Shown: positions 33,491-43,041, numbered from the stretch's first letter. The stretch is 64,000 bases of DNA from Synechocystis sp. PCC 7509 (GCF_000332075.2 NZ_KI966370.1:19391-83390); one strand, 5' to 3'. Notes: generated by a model from the letters alone, not told the origin. Numbers and translations: made by a program.

Positions 33491-34432
33491 ATGAACTCAA
33501 CTAAACTTAGTTTAATCGTTACTGCAATAGGTGTATCCGCTCTTAGTGTATTCGTTAACACCCAGGCTCAAGCTGTTAGTCTACTTGGCTTAACTGAAGA
33601 TAATACTCTAGTTAGTTTTGACTCGGATTCGCCTAGCTTTACCAGTAGTGTAAGAGTAACTGGCTCCGATCTAGTGGGTACTTTAATCGGCATCGACTAT
33701 CGTCCAGCCAATGGTCAGCTATACGGTGTTGCCAATGATAATAATCTTTTCACCATTAATCCCCAAACTGGTGTTGCTACTCGTGTAAGTACCCTCGATA
33801 CTCCATTTACAGCTGGCGGCTTCTCAGGAGTGGATTTCAATCCCGCCGCCGACCGTCTGCGAGTCAATGGCACTAACGAGCAAAATTTTCGGATTAATGT
33901 AGATAATGGTGCAACTACTGTTGACGGAACCTTAGCCTATACTGCCTCAGATCCTAACGCTGGTACTAGCCCGACTATTACTGCTGCTGCCTACCTCAAC
34001 AGCTTTGCGGGACCACCTGCAAGTGTAGCTCCCCGGACAACTCAATTGTTTGGGATTGACTCTAATCTTGATGTATTGGCTTTACAAAACCCACCCAACG
34101 AAGGTGGGTTAGCAACCGTAGGCTCCCTTGGCGTTGATTTCGGCTCCGTTGGAGGATTTGATATTTTTTCTCCCCTTGATGGTGTAAATACTGCCTACGC
34201 TGCCTTCGGTTCGCCTAGTGACGACACTAGAGCCGCTTCTTTATACTCAATTGATTTGAATACTGGTGCTGCTACCTCACTAGGTCAAATTGGTGGAGGT
34301 GCTGGCTCCAATTTGATTGGTCTTGCAGCTAAACCTGTACCTGAACCTTCTTCTATCTTGGGTTCGCTGGCTCTGGGTGCGTTAGGCACATTTTCTCTAT
34401 TGAAGCGCAAGCAGCATCATGTTAAGGCTTAG
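33491..34432 (+). CDS. DUF4394 protein with PEP-CTERM signal
   Basis: A 313-residue exported protein: N-terminal signal peptide ending near QAQA, then a DUF4394 domain (LVGTLIGIDYRPANGQLYGV, NPAADRLRVNGTNEQNFRIN, GATTVDGTLAY) predicted to form a beta-propeller-like fold, and a C-terminal PEP-CTERM signal (VPEPSS, hydrophobic helix, LKRKQHH). It is probably anchored and cleaved by exosortase. A paralogue without the sorting signal lies at 38435-39250. No biochemical function is established. Followed by a strong terminator. Confidence 0.85.
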   Translation: MNSTKLSLIVTAIGVSALSVFVNTQAQAVSLLGLTEDNTLVSFDSDSPSFTSSVRVTGSDLVGTLIGIDYRPANGQLYGVANDNNLFTINPQTGVATRVSTLDTPFTAGGFSGVDFNPAADRLRVNGTNEQNFRINVDNGATTVDGTLAYTASDPNAGTSPTITAAAYLNSFAGPPASVAPRTTQLFGIDSNLDVLALQNPPNEGGLATVGSLGVDFGSVGGFDIFSPLDGVNTAYAAFGSPSDDTRAASLYSIDLNTGAATSLGQIGGGAGSNLIGLAAKPVPEPSSILGSLALGALGTFSLLKRKQHHVKA

Positions 34433-34485
34433 TTAAAGCTAGTACGGTCAATAGGTAATAAGTATCAGCTATCAACTTTCTGGTG

Positions 34486-34522
34486 ACGGCTATGCCTTTA
34501 CTGAAGAACATAGCCGTTTTTT
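34486..34522 (+). terminator. Rho-independent terminator after the DUF4394 gene
   Basis: ACGGCTATG (34486-34494) pairs with CATAGCCGT (34509-34517), followed by T6. Stem of 9 bp, loop of 14. Confidence 0.85.
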
Positions 34523-34555
34523 GATGTTGTATATTTTTTTGTTGTGTTGCAAAAA

Positions 34556-34601
34556 GGGATTGAGCCGAGATAGCTGTAAAAAGTGCTACTTACGTGTAAA
34601 G
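34556..34601 (+). repeat. Tn3-type terminal repeat (solo end)
   Basis: GGGATTGAGCCGAGATAGCT, then GTAAAAAGTGCTACTTACGT and GTAAAG (46 bp). Same family as the ends at 98 and 62953. The remaining gap up to 34903 has no other recognised feature. Confidence 0.65.
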
Positions 34602-34903
34602 AATAGCTCCACTGTAAAATTACGGCTTGAAATTAGTTGACTGAACGTAAGCAAGTAAAATTACGGATTTCTGACCTAGTTAACCTAGCTTAGGATGAGA
34701 CGAACCGTGTACCTTTTTCGAGTTTTGTAGTTTATAAATTCTGCACAGCAAGCATTTGAGGATAAATACCACCCTTTTAGCTCAACAACAAAGCAACTAA
34801 AACAAAGTGCGATTGGGGTGAACAAATCCCTTGCACTAGACAAACCATTGTGAAGTACCAACAGGTAACCCAACGAATAAGTAATTTTTTAGGAGACATC
34901 AAA

Positions 34904-35629
34904 ATGAACGAAGGGAAGTTATCTTCCACCTCTCGGCGTAATCTGCTCAAATGGGGTCTTGTTAGTCTTGGCACATTAGCATTAACTACCGTACCAACAG
35001 TAGTAACGGCACAGCCCAGAAGCAGGATTAGAACTTTGACGTTTAATGCTGATGACATTGGTATCCTCAACTTTGCTTTACTACTAGAAGAACTAGAAGC
35101 CGCATTTTATGCAGGCGTTGTGAAGTCTAGAAAGATTAGTAATAGCAAAGAACTCGAATACATGAGAGCTTTAGGCGCTCAGGAAACTGCTCATGTCAAG
35201 TTCTTGCGGCAAGTTTTAGGCAAAGATGTCCTATTTAAAACCTCAGACTTGAGCTTTAATAGTCCTGGGTTAGCTGCCGTAATGACCGACCGCAACACTA
35301 TACTCAATATGGCTGTCGCCTTGGAGGATGCGGGTGTACACGCTTACAATGGCGCGGGTACAAGCCTAACAAATCCAACTTATCTTCTAGCTGCTGGTTC
35401 AATTGTATCTGTGGAAGCTCGTCACACCGCAGGCGTGCGAGCGTTATTGGGGCGTTCAACTACGGAACTTGATAGCGAGCGCTCGGTCAATGATGCTGAC
35501 TTGTTCGCCTCACTTAATCCCGTTAAAGGACGTGCTTACGATGAGTTGTACACGCCTAAACAAATTGTGGAGATTGTCGGCTCTTTGAAAATATTAAACA
35601 ATCCCATCAACGGGGCGCTTGTTGCTTAA
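34904..35629 (+). CDS. Ferritin-like domain protein with Tat-type signal
   Basis: A 241-residue protein from the ATG at 34904, chosen because AGGAG lies 8-12 bases upstream; a longer frame from 34850 lacks a binding site. RRNLLKWGLVSLGTLALT looks like a Tat signal (RR plus hydrophobic core). The mature part is a ferritin_2-type four-helix domain with carboxylate/His motifs LLEELEAAFYAG, QETAHVKFLRQVL, ALEDAGVHAY and VEARHTAGVRALLG, a likely di-metal site. Related to the adjacent gene at 35694. Stress or desiccation-linked roles are reported for such proteins, but the function is unproven. Confidence 0.8.
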   Translation: MNEGKLSSTSRRNLLKWGLVSLGTLALTTVPTVVTAQPRSRIRTLTFNADDIGILNFALLLEELEAAFYAGVVKSRKISNSKELEYMRALGAQETAHVKFLRQVLGKDVLFKTSDLSFNSPGLAAVMTDRNTILNMAVALEDAGVHAYNGAGTSLTNPTYLLAAGSIVSVEARHTAGVRALLGRSTTELDSERSVNDADLFASLNPVKGRAYDELYTPKQIVEIVGSLKILNNPINGALVA

Positions 35630-35693
35630 TTCAACAAGCAAGTAAACTTGAAAATTTCTTTTAAACTTAGCGGCGAAGCAAACGATTAAAACT

Positions 35694-36515
35694 ATGCAAA
35701 AACCTCTCTCCAACTTTATCACACTCACTTTTGGCGGCTATTTGCAGCGAGTTATCCACCCCTGGAGCAAATTACTAATTTTGCCATTATTACTACTATT
35801 AGTATTTGCTACTTCAATTCCATCCGCTTATGCTCAAAGCGCGGTACTGACACCTAGGCAAGTTGTGGAATATGCCCTAACTTTAGAAAAGCTAGAAAGT
35901 GATTTTTATACGAAAGCGATCGCTGCGGCTCAAAGCGGTGGTTTAGCAAATGCCCCACAAATAGCTAAAGATGCAATCACAGCCTATGGCGCAGATGAAG
36001 CCCAGCACGTAACTGATCTTTCTGCCGTACTATCCTCTCTAGGAGGCGACCCAGAAGCAATTGCTATTCCCGCTAACCCCAATTACAGCGCTATCTTGAA
36101 ACGAGATCCTTTTGCTAATCCCCAAGATTTTCTCCTAGCAGGGCAGTATGTTGAGGATTTAGGAGTAGCTGCTTATAAAGGGCAAGTGCAGAACTTGTTA
36201 GCGGCGGGGGAAGCGGGTAAACCTGTATTGGCTGCTGCTTTAGCAATTCATAGCGTAGAAGCTCGTCATGCTGCGGGCATCCGCAGTCTACGTCAAAGCC
36301 TCCTTGGCGCTAATGTGCGACCCTGGATTAGAGATGCAAATGAAGTAATTTATCAAGAGAACCGCAGTAATTCGCCTATTCCATTCAACTTGGATGCCTT
36401 CGATGGTTATGCTACAAGAGATGAGGTACTAGCACTGGTAGCTCCTATTCTGACAACAAGCCAGCCCTCTACTAATAGGAGTAATATGACTCGTCCAGTT
36501 AGAGCATTGTGGTAA
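35694..36515 (+). CDS. Ferritin-like domain exported protein
   Basis: A 273-residue paralogue of the preceding gene. Residues about 28-48 (LLILPLLLLLVFATSIPSAY) are a signal peptide ending AYAQ. The ferritin-like domain shows ALTLEKLESDFYTKA, ADEAQHVTDLSAVL, YVEDLGVAAYKGQ and VEARHAAGIRSLRQ with the expected Glu/His ligands. It follows its paralogue by 64 bp on the same strand, so they are probably one operon ending at the terminator at 36550. The ECF sigma/anti-sigma pair on the other strand is a plausible regulator (inference). Confidence 0.8.
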   Translation: MQKPLSNFITLTFGGYLQRVIHPWSKLLILPLLLLLVFATSIPSAYAQSAVLTPRQVVEYALTLEKLESDFYTKAIAAAQSGGLANAPQIAKDAITAYGADEAQHVTDLSAVLSSLGGDPEAIAIPANPNYSAILKRDPFANPQDFLLAGQYVEDLGVAAYKGQVQNLLAAGEAGKPVLAAALAIHSVEARHAAGIRSLRQSLLGANVRPWIRDANEVIYQENRSNSPIPFNLDAFDGYATRDEVLALVAPILTTSQPSTNRSNMTRPVRALW

Positions 36516-36549
36516 TGCTCAAAATTTAGGTAGTCCTGAACTATCCCCT

Positions 36550-36585
36550 CCTCGCCCACCAGGGCGGGGTGGTTTATTTATTTGT
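36550..36585 (+). terminator. Terminator after the ferritin-like pair
   Basis: CCTCGCCC-ACCA-GGGCGGGG followed by a T-rich tail (TGGTTTATTTATTTG). GC-rich 8-bp stem with one G-T pair. Confidence 0.75.
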
Positions 36586-36742
36586 CTTGCTATTAAAAAT
36601 GCCTGAAACACTGTAAGAGAGGTATTAATATTTTTTCTTGTTTGAAGTGTTTGCTGGTTTCATTTCACTACGCTTCTTCTCTCCGGTGAATTGTGAAGTT
36701 CGCTAACAGTATCAGGAATAGAACAGAAACTTACGTTAAGTC

Positions 36743-37480
36743 TCACAATCTTACGATCAAGATTGGCGCTCCTGCGTGTTTAGCAGGAGCCGCAGCATCT
36801 TCCATAGTTACAGCAATGGCTGTAACTACGTCTTCGGTACGATAGGCTTTAGGAACGGTAATCTGCTTAGAAACATTCCCCTGAGCATCAACCTTGAATA
36901 CTTCTGTCAAAATTGCGTTTTTGTTGTCCGTTGTGAAGGGCGCACCTGGCTTTAACACTGTCCATAGCACGTAAACTTTACCTGATGGCAACGGGGGTAA
37001 ATTCTCAACGTTCAATGTAGCTTCTAACTTATTGGGGTTCACTGCTACGGTAGCTGACGAGAGACTTGCATTTTTTGCTCGCAGCGAGTAAGTCAAAAAT
37101 TCATCCTGTCGGCTTTGGGCTTGGATAACCTGTAAACTTCGCCACAAATGATAGTTGCTAATGCCCAAAGCAACTATCAGCACGGCGGCGGCTGCCCCTA
37201 TTGTCCAAACAGATAAAAACGGACGGGCTAACTTCGTGACCGGGCGGGGGCTATTTCTTGGAATAGCTTGATGTGCTTCCATAATTGCCAAGCGCAAATG
37301 ACTTGGCGGACTCACTTCTGGGGGGGCGTAAGATGTCTCCAATACTTGTTGCATTTGTGCTACTTCTTGGGCAATTGCCGAATTAGTTGCTAGAAGTTGC
37401 TCAAACTCCTCTGCTTCTTCGGAACTAAGATCGCCGAGGACGTACCCAGCAACTAATAACTGTAACTGTTCTGAAAGCAT
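36743..37480 (-). CDS. Anti-sigma factor, RskA/zinc-less type
   Basis: A 245-residue membrane protein. The N-terminal about 60 residues (VAGYVLGDLSSEEAEEFEQL) form the anti-sigma domain that holds the sigma factor. One transmembrane helix follows near residues 92-110 (LSVWTIGAAAAVLIVALGIS), then a periplasmic RskA C-terminal domain with LEATLNVENLPPLPSGKVYV and LWTVLKPGAPF. It lies 20 bp after its sigma gene on the same strand. Release of the sigma by regulated proteolysis is expected from the family. Confidence 0.85.
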   Translation of the reverse strand: MLSEQLQLLVAGYVLGDLSSEEAEEFEQLLATNSAIAQEVAQMQQVLETSYAPPEVSPPSHLRLAIMEAHQAIPRNSPRPVTKLARPFLSVWTIGAAAAVLIVALGISNYHLWRSLQVIQAQSRQDEFLTYSLRAKNASLSSATVAVNPNKLEATLNVENLPPLPSGKVYVLWTVLKPGAPFTTDNKNAILTEVFKVDAQGNVSKQITVPKAYRTEDVVTAIAVTMEDAAAPAKHAGAPILIVRL

Positions 37481-37500
37481 CGACTAAACCATAGGTAGTA

Positions 37501-38085
37501 TTATCCAACGTAATCTCTGAGGGTTTGACGCAATTTGAGCAGACCTCGCCTAGCTCTAGCTTTCACTGTACCGAGAGGAATTTGCAGTTGCTTGGCAATT
37601 TCTGATTGGCTCAGACCATCATAATAAGCCATCTGAAGAATTTGCTGCTGAGGGTCGGATAATTGGGCGAGCGCATCTCTTACCTCTTGAGACTGTTCGC
37701 TGCGGGATACTTGTTCAAAAGGAGCATCCGTAGCAGTTTGTTGCTGGTTATCTTGCCATTGTCCGAGAACCTTACGGGTGTTGTTGCGCGAACGCACTCG
37801 GTCAATAGCTCGCGAGCGGGTCAAAATTGCTAGAAACGTTCTTAGCGACCCTCTAGTTGGTTCGTAGGAGGACGAGCTAGCAATACTGAGAAAAACATCC
37901 TGGGTTAAGTCTTCTGCCTCTTGAGAATTGCCAAGAATTTTGAGGGCTATCCCATAAACTAATCCAGCATGACGGTCGTAAATAATGCCGAAAGCATCAT
38001 CCCGACCAGATTTCAGTGCTAGGTATAGTTCAATATCTGTCTGTCCAGATAAGCGATCGCTATTGGTGGGTTGCTCAGAAGGCAT
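37501..38085 (-). CDS. ECF RNA polymerase sigma factor, SigK-like
   Basis: A 194-residue ECF sigma factor. Region 2: FGIIYDRHAGLVYGIALKIL followed by EAEDLTQDVFL; region 4: QQQILQMAYYDGLSQSEIAK, then GTVKARARRGLLKLRQTL. The SigK/RskA type is usually linked to envelope or redox stress. It is followed by its anti-sigma gene and divergent from the 38435-39250 gene's neighbourhood; likely targets are its own operon and the exported proteins nearby (inference). Confidence 0.9.
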   Translation of the reverse strand: MPSEQPTNSDRLSGQTDIELYLALKSGRDDAFGIIYDRHAGLVYGIALKILGNSQEAEDLTQDVFLSIASSSSYEPTRGSLRTFLAILTRSRAIDRVRSRNNTRKVLGQWQDNQQQTATDAPFEQVSRSEQSQEVRDALAQLSDPQQQILQMAYYDGLSQSEIAKQLQIPLGTVKARARRGLLKLRQTLRDYVG

Positions 38086-38238
38086 TTTACCTAGTAAAGA
38101 AAAGTGCTTTAGGAGTTGATTGTATGATTAATCTCCTATAACTCAAGATAAACAAATGAAAATTCTTTACTATTTTTTAAAGGATGCTGATTTTAAGCAA
38201 ACAATTTATTTTGTAAAACTTATGATTCGATTCCCGTT

Positions 38239-38265
38239 CCTGGCTCAATTCCCTACTGAGCCAGG
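38239..38265. terminator. Perfect hairpin in the sigma-factor upstream region
   Basis: CCTGGCTCA-ATTCCCTAC-TGAGCCAGG, 9-bp arms. No T-tract. It lies between the sigma gene start (38085) and the stop of the second DUF4394 gene (38435). Confidence 0.45.
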
Positions 38266-38289
38266 AGTCGTAAGAGATAATGTCATCTC

Positions 38290-38335
38290 TTTAGATAAGA
38301 CCCTCGACTCAATTTAGATAAGACCCTCGACTCAA
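38290..38335. repeat. 23-bp exact tandem repeat, two copies
   Basis: TTTAGATAAGACCCTCGACT plus CAA occurs at 38290-38312 and 38313-38335 without change. Noncoding. Confidence 0.9.
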
Positions 38336-38434
38336 TTTTCTAAAGTATTTTATGCACTCTCAAATACTAAAGCGAATGCTAGGTACTACCCCACTGCTAT
38401 GTTTAACAGGGTTTTTGTTTAGTTTTAAATATGG

Positions 38435-39250
38435 CTATTTCTTATCAGAAGTAAGAGAAACAGCAACTCCAATTAAATTACCTTCCCGCAAGTTGCCCAT
38501 CATTTTAGCTGCTCCGGTTGATAAATCTACTGTATACAAAGATTTGCCAGCCGCAATAAATCCAACATTCTCTCCTTTATTATTAGTAACAACATCAAAT
38601 CCTGCTACTGGAGGTAGGTTGAATCCTAACAACCCTACAGCAGTCAATTTACCCTCGTTAGGAGGAGCTTGGCTTACTAAGGCATCAGAATCATAGTCTA
38701 GATTAAAAAGCATAGTGGCAGTAGCTCCTTTTCTAGAATTAATATATGCAGAAGCGGTAACACCTAAGTCTTGAGCCGGGTCGTAGTTGAGAAGTGTATC
38801 GACAGTAACCATTCCTGTATCAACATTAATTCTATAGTTCTGACCGTTACTTGCTACTACTCGTAGACGATCGACAACTGGGTTGAAATCTACACCCGAT
38901 TGAAATCCACCACTAAAGCTGACTGATAAATTACTAACAAAAGTAGCAACGCCGTTGTCACAATTAATTGTATATATCTTGTCTGTATCTGTAAGGGCAT
39001 AAAGCATCCCGTTAGCAGGGCGGTAATCTATGCCTAAAACATTTCCATCTAATTTGGTAATATTGATAGTCTGGTTAGGACGACGCGAACGAGAATTAGA
39101 ATTAGAACCATACTTTACTAGGGTATTATTGCTAGTTAACCCAATTATTTTGTACATTTCTGCACTCTTAGCTGGAGTACCAATAAAAGTCTGTAGACAA
39201 GCCGACAAAGATATTGCTACCGCGATTTTAGTCAACTGATTAAGTTTCAT
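38435..39250 (-). CDS. DUF4394 protein without PEP-CTERM signal
   Basis: A 271-residue exported paralogue of the 33491-34432 protein. A signal peptide (KIAVAISLSACLQTFIGTPA) precedes the DUF4394 domain, with LDGNVLGIDYRPANGMLYAL, FNPVVDRLRVVASNGQNYRI and the Gly-Phe-Asp strand near VAGFDVVTNNKGE. It lacks the C-terminal sorting motif and ends ..SLTSDKK, so it is probably released or held differently. ATG at 39250. The pair of paralogues brackets the sigma/anti-sigma and ferritin-like genes. Confidence 0.8.
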   Translation of the reverse strand: MKLNQLTKIAVAISLSACLQTFIGTPAKSAEMYKIIGLTSNNTLVKYGSNSNSRSRRPNQTINITKLDGNVLGIDYRPANGMLYALTDTDKIYTINCDNGVATFVSNLSVSFSGGFQSGVDFNPVVDRLRVVASNGQNYRINVDTGMVTVDTLLNYDPAQDLGVTASAYINSRKGATATMLFNLDYDSDALVSQAPPNEGKLTAVGLLGFNLPPVAGFDVVTNNKGENVGFIAAGKSLYTVDLSTGAAKMMGNLREGNLIGVAVSLTSDKK

Positions 39251-39754
39251 TCGCCCTCCAATGGACTTGTTTTTTTAGTGATAAGTGAGTTACTGCTACT
39301 GATTAATCAGCGCGTTCAATTGGCTTGAATGACTCTAGTACGTGACTAACTCCAAATTGGATGCACTATCTCTAAAAAATCTTTGATATTTTTTCCTAGT
39401 AGCTGCATGGGCGAAATGAGCAACCGTACAGAAAGTTATGCGCTTGGCTGATAAGCGATCGCGTATACAGAGAGTTTCACCCAGGAGGTGAATGATTACA
39501 GGTGAAATGAAGTCCAAGGTCAATCGGCTTTAGACTACCTTTAGGAATAACGGACTTAGTAACCCCCTTTGAGTAATTGAGCAAATTTCCTACTTACTAT
39601 TTATTAAGCGCTTAGATGACTTGGAACTGACCAAGGAGCGCAAAGCGCAACAGCTAAATAGACCTGTCAGCGAGCCAATTTTCTCTGTTGAGCAGCAGTG
39701 TTGTTGCTGGTCGAATTTTAAAAATCTTACTGACTCTGAGGATTAATAGTTTGG
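39251..39754. other. Intergenic gap before transposon copy 2
   Basis: About 500 bp with a HIP1 site near 39455 and no convincing gene. A 62-codon minus-strand frame (39335-39523) has no recognisable family. Confidence 0.5.
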
Positions 39755-39759
39755 GGTTA

Positions 39760-40051
39760 TTTGTATAAACCCTCGAAAAGGGTGATTAGGGATTTTAACC
39801 TAGAATGGGACTTTACTCTGGAGTTAGCGCATAACCAATGAGAGCTATAGGTTTGGGAGAGTCTCATTACTCCTTAAAGCATTTAAGAATTGCCTTTTGA
39901 GACATGAAAAAAGACACAATATAGGTGAGTCTCAAAAAGTAGAGTTTTTGAGATGTATTTTGCAAGTGAAAAGCTTTGCTAGGAAGAATTACAAGGAGGT
40001 AACACCAAACCTCTTTTTTTACTAATCCCCCTTTCCGAGGGTTCTTACAAA
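39760..40051. mobile_element. MITE in the Tn3 transposase (copy 2)
   Basis: Same element as at 6044-6335. Here its outer end is the better-preserved one: TTTGTATAAACCCTCGAAAA then GGGTGATTAG, matching the inner end by inverted repetition. Confidence 0.6.
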
Positions 40052-41159
40052 AAAAACCAGACTGGACTCGCTCGCCCAAGAGCGCTGTATCGCTTTCTCC
40101 TGCTGATGTCTGTAAAATTTCAGCTAGGACTCCCAGCATCGATTCCGTCTGAGCTAAATGTTGCTCGCGTAACTCTACTAGCTTGTCTTTGGCGCAGGAG
40201 TGCATTTTCTGCACTCGCTTGAGAAACATTTCCACCAAATGGTCACGAGTTTTAACTTGGACGCGATAAAGCAGACAAACTAATAGAGCGCGACGTTTGG
40301 TTAGTTTCAACTCCCGCAAGTCCGTCAGAGACAAGGCTTTGGCTTGAGCTGCAAAAGATTTAACTTTAGCGGGTGCGATGGTAACGAGCAACTGGCGAAC
40401 ATCCCCACAGGTGAGCATCTGCTCGAATTTAGTTTGTAATGCTTGAACGTGAGACAGGCGCGCACTTTTTGGTGGCGATCTCAATAAACTGAAGGTTAAT
40501 CCTGATTCGGGTAAAGTAGCTACCAAATCATCTACAAATGCTTGCTGGGCAGAAGTCATAGCGGTAGCGACCCGACCAAACAGGCGGTTATTAACAACGG
40601 TACGAATATGACCGACTAAACGATCTAAGGTACTAAAAGCTGGTAATTCATACCTTTCTTTGACCAATTCTTCGACTGCGACATTGATTAAATCAGCAGG
40701 ATACTCCATCACCTCAGCCGCTTGCGAGATAACCGTAGCAATGGCAGTTTGAGCCTTACGGTCGTATGGATTAACGCCCAAGTAAGCCCGAATTGCCTCA
40801 GCATAGTAGTAGCGCGAACGTTCGGGCGGGATGGCACAGACATTGGCACTGAGATTCAAACAAGACCGAATAGGAAGGGCAACCGTTGGTGGGACTGCTT
40901 CCGACGGTGGGAAATAACCCAACCTCTGGAATGATTTGAGCATCACTAACAAGCGCAGCAGCCCGCGTTTACTTTTAACCTGTGTTTGGGCAAATGCTAG
41001 CTCCGATGCTGATGGAGTATAAAGTTCAGTCAGTTCCTTGACGGTTGCCTGAGATTTGAATCGAGGATAAGCCGTGCGTTCGATAGCGGTCATAAAGCCG
41101 TTGGGAATTCCAGATCGATCTGGCTTTTGCTCAGTTGTCCAAGGCAGAGTATAAGCCAT
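39867..41159 (-). pseudogene. tnpA: Truncated Tn3-family transposase (N-terminal part, copy 2)
   Basis: Same protein as copy 1 for the first about 409 residues, including the transposase-like N-terminal about 365. The MITE-derived tail differs (it ends ..SQKAILKCFKE instead of ..SLFIS) because the two MITE copies have diverged. The DDE catalytic domain is absent. Confidence 0.8.
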
Positions 41160-41218
41160 ACTCTGTCAATTTATGACAGATACCAATCAAACAGTATTTT
41201 AAGTAAATTTATTAACAA

Positions 41219-42127
41219 CTAAATTTGACTATTTTCTGCTCCTTGTAGCAATCGATCTAAAGCTGCTTGAGCGACAATCTCGGCTCGTTCGGAAGTAACT
41301 TTTTGGTAGCGTAATGTGGTCGCAATGTTAGTATGTCCCATCAAAGCACGTAGCTCCTCGATGCCCATTAAGCCAACTCGTTCGGTGGCAAAGGTGTGCC
41401 TGAGATCGTGCATCCTAATCCCATCGAGTTCTGGTGCGCTCTCAATCAAGTTTGTCCAGTCTCGATGTGCTGTTCGATAACTCAGGCGGGTAACTAATTT
41501 GGTTACGGGTTTTTGGGCAGTAAATAGGGCATCCGATTCTGGGTGACGGTAGTATTTTAGATATTTCTCTAATGCTGTTGCTGCATCTTCACTGTAGAAA
41601 CACCACCGGATTTTATTACCTTTCCCAATCACCTGAAATTTGCGCATCTTTAGATTGAGGTCTGATAAGTTTAGTGCTAAGACCTCGGCAATTCTGGCAC
41701 CAGTGCGATGCAGCAAGTACACCAGAGCTTTCATCCGACTGTGACGGTCGATTACTTGGTAAAGTGTGGTGATTTGGGATAGGGATAGATACCGAATCAC
41801 TCGATCTGAAAAATGCTCTCCCCTTTCAGGGTTGGGTTTGCGTCGTTGAAGTCGGGTGATAGGGTTAACTTTCAAGTAACCTTGCTCTACGGCGAAGTTG
41901 AATAGAGCTTGTAAGATTGCTTGATGTCGTTGATGAGTCGTGTAAGCTAGATGGGGTAAGCTGTCGAGGTAATCGGCTAATGCCCTACGGCTCAAGATTT
42001 CAATTGGATAACTGCCGTATTCTCCCAGTAGCGGCATGAGACTTAGTTCGTAGGATTGAACGGTGCTTCGAGCGAGTCCTGGACGCTCCAAGAATTCAGT
42101 AGCGACTGTAGCTAGTGGGATAGACAA
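41219..42127 (-). CDS. Tyrosine recombinase, TnpI-like (transposon copy 2)
   Basis: A 302-residue protein identical to the 3968-4876 product, with the full R-K-HxxR-H-Y catalytic set. TTG start at 42127. Both copies may be active. If they recognise the palindrome region between regulator and recombinase, recombination between the two inverted sites would invert the segment between them; homologous recombination could do the same. Confidence 0.85.
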   Translation of the reverse strand: MSIPLATVATEFLERPGLARSTVQSYELSLMPLLGEYGSYPIEILSRRALADYLDSLPHLAYTTHQRHQAILQALFNFAVEQGYLKVNPITRLQRRKPNPERGEHFSDRVIRYLSLSQITTLYQVIDRHSRMKALVYLLHRTGARIAEVLALNLSDLNLKMRKFQVIGKGNKIRWCFYSEDAATALEKYLKYYRHPESDALFTAQKPVTKLVTRLSYRTAHRDWTNLIESAPELDGIRMHDLRHTFATERVGLMGIEELRALMGHTNIATTLRYQKVTSERAEIVAQAALDRLLQGAENSQI

Positions 42128-42210
42128 TTTATCAGTTAGTTTACCTAGTAAAGTTGAATAATACTTTCCATAGTATAGTTCTGAGTTAACATATTTTAAA
42201 ACACCGTTTT

Positions 42211-42681
42211 GTGAATATTCTTCAAAGTAGTAAATCGCCCAACGCTAATGAGACGGTAGGTGATTATGTCAAACGAATGCGATTAATGCTCGGTTTGAAC
42301 CAGAAGGAACTGGCAGCTATCGCAGGGATTCACTTGCAGAGCGTGGGAAAAATCGAACGCGGGTTGACAACTAAACTGAGTTCTCACAGTAAAAGTGGTT
42401 TGGCAAATGCGCTGCAAGTTCCGGTGGAATATTTAGAGGCGGTCTGTCGTGGCACTCCGATTGTGGCTGTCTCTCAACTCAAATTCTGTGCGCCGTGCTG
42501 GACTCCTGGAACGCCGCCAGATCCTCTCTGGATGGAGGTGAGGGCTAAATACTGCTTTTTGTGTGGTTCTGCGCTCCGAGAGCGCTGTAGCTATTGCCAA
42601 GAGAGGATTACTTCTCTCAAGCATCGGTTCTGTCCTTTTTGTGGGACTGCTTCCAAGGCTGAAGCTAATTTTCAAAGCTAG
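42211..42681 (+). CDS. XRE regulator with zinc ribbons (transposon copy 2)
   Basis: A 156-residue protein identical to that at 3414-3884: N-terminal Cro/C1 HTH and four CxxC pairs at the C-terminus. GTG start at 42211, divergent from the recombinase. Confidence 0.7.
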   Translation: MNILQSSKSPNANETVGDYVKRMRLMLGLNQKELAAIAGIHLQSVGKIERGLTTKLSSHSKSGLANALQVPVEYLEAVCRGTPIVAVSQLKFCAPCWTPGTPPDPLWMEVRAKYCFLCGSALRERCSYCQERITSLKHRFCPFCGTASKAEANFQS

Positions 42682-42692
42682 TCTAGGCAAAG

Positions 42693-42740
42693 CTTAGAGG
42701 GCTATCTTGCAGGTTTTTACACGTATCCTGTAGCAATCCC
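42693..42740 (-). repeat. Tn3-type terminal repeat of copy 2
   Basis: Exact inverse of 3355-3402. Flanking bases differ between the copies (ATA before GGGATT at copy 1, TTA at copy 2), which marks the outer boundary at this end. Confidence 0.75.
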
Positions 42741-42942
42741 TAATAGGGGTAAAGCTAGCGAGCGTGTCATGAGGGGCAAGATAGTACAAATTTACCTAAA
42801 ACGAGGTTTGTCGTATGCTAATTACAGGACTGAAACCCTTATTCTTTCATTACAGCCTTGTCTAACAAGGCTTAGATGATTTATCTAAAAGCGATGGGCA
42901 AAAAGCTTATGCAGCAATACTCTCAGCCTATCTTGCCCCTAG

Positions 42943-43041
42943 TATCAGCTACGCTATATCTACCCCTACTACCAGGTTCCGGCACGAGAGGAGCTAATTG
43001 CCAAGTTGAGAGAAAGGGGAATCGACCCAGATACCCTCTAG
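42943..43041 (+). pseudogene. Relic of a Uma2-type C-terminus
   Basis: A frame without start reads YPYYQVPAREELIAKLRERG followed by IDPDTL and a stop. The closing ..LRERGIDPDTL is characteristic of the C-terminal tail of Uma2 (DUF820) proteins. The rest of the gap 42743-43116 has no recognised feature; a 78-codon frame at 42876-43112 overlaps the relic in another frame and is not credible. Confidence 0.45.

Larger units (their letters stand above)
39755..42742 (-). mobile_element. Decayed Tn3-family transposon, copy 2 (inverted)
   Basis: Inverted copy of 3353-6340. By reading both, the part from the terminal repeat to about 6170/39925 appears identical, while the MITE-derived last about 165 bp differs at roughly 20 positions. 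The terminal repeat is at 42693-42740. The two inverted copies enclose about 33.4 kb that homologous recombination could flip. Confidence 0.75.

Noticed and set aside
39335-39523. 62-residue minus-strand gene
   Set aside because: No ribosome binding site, no known family and atypical composition; treated as intergenic.
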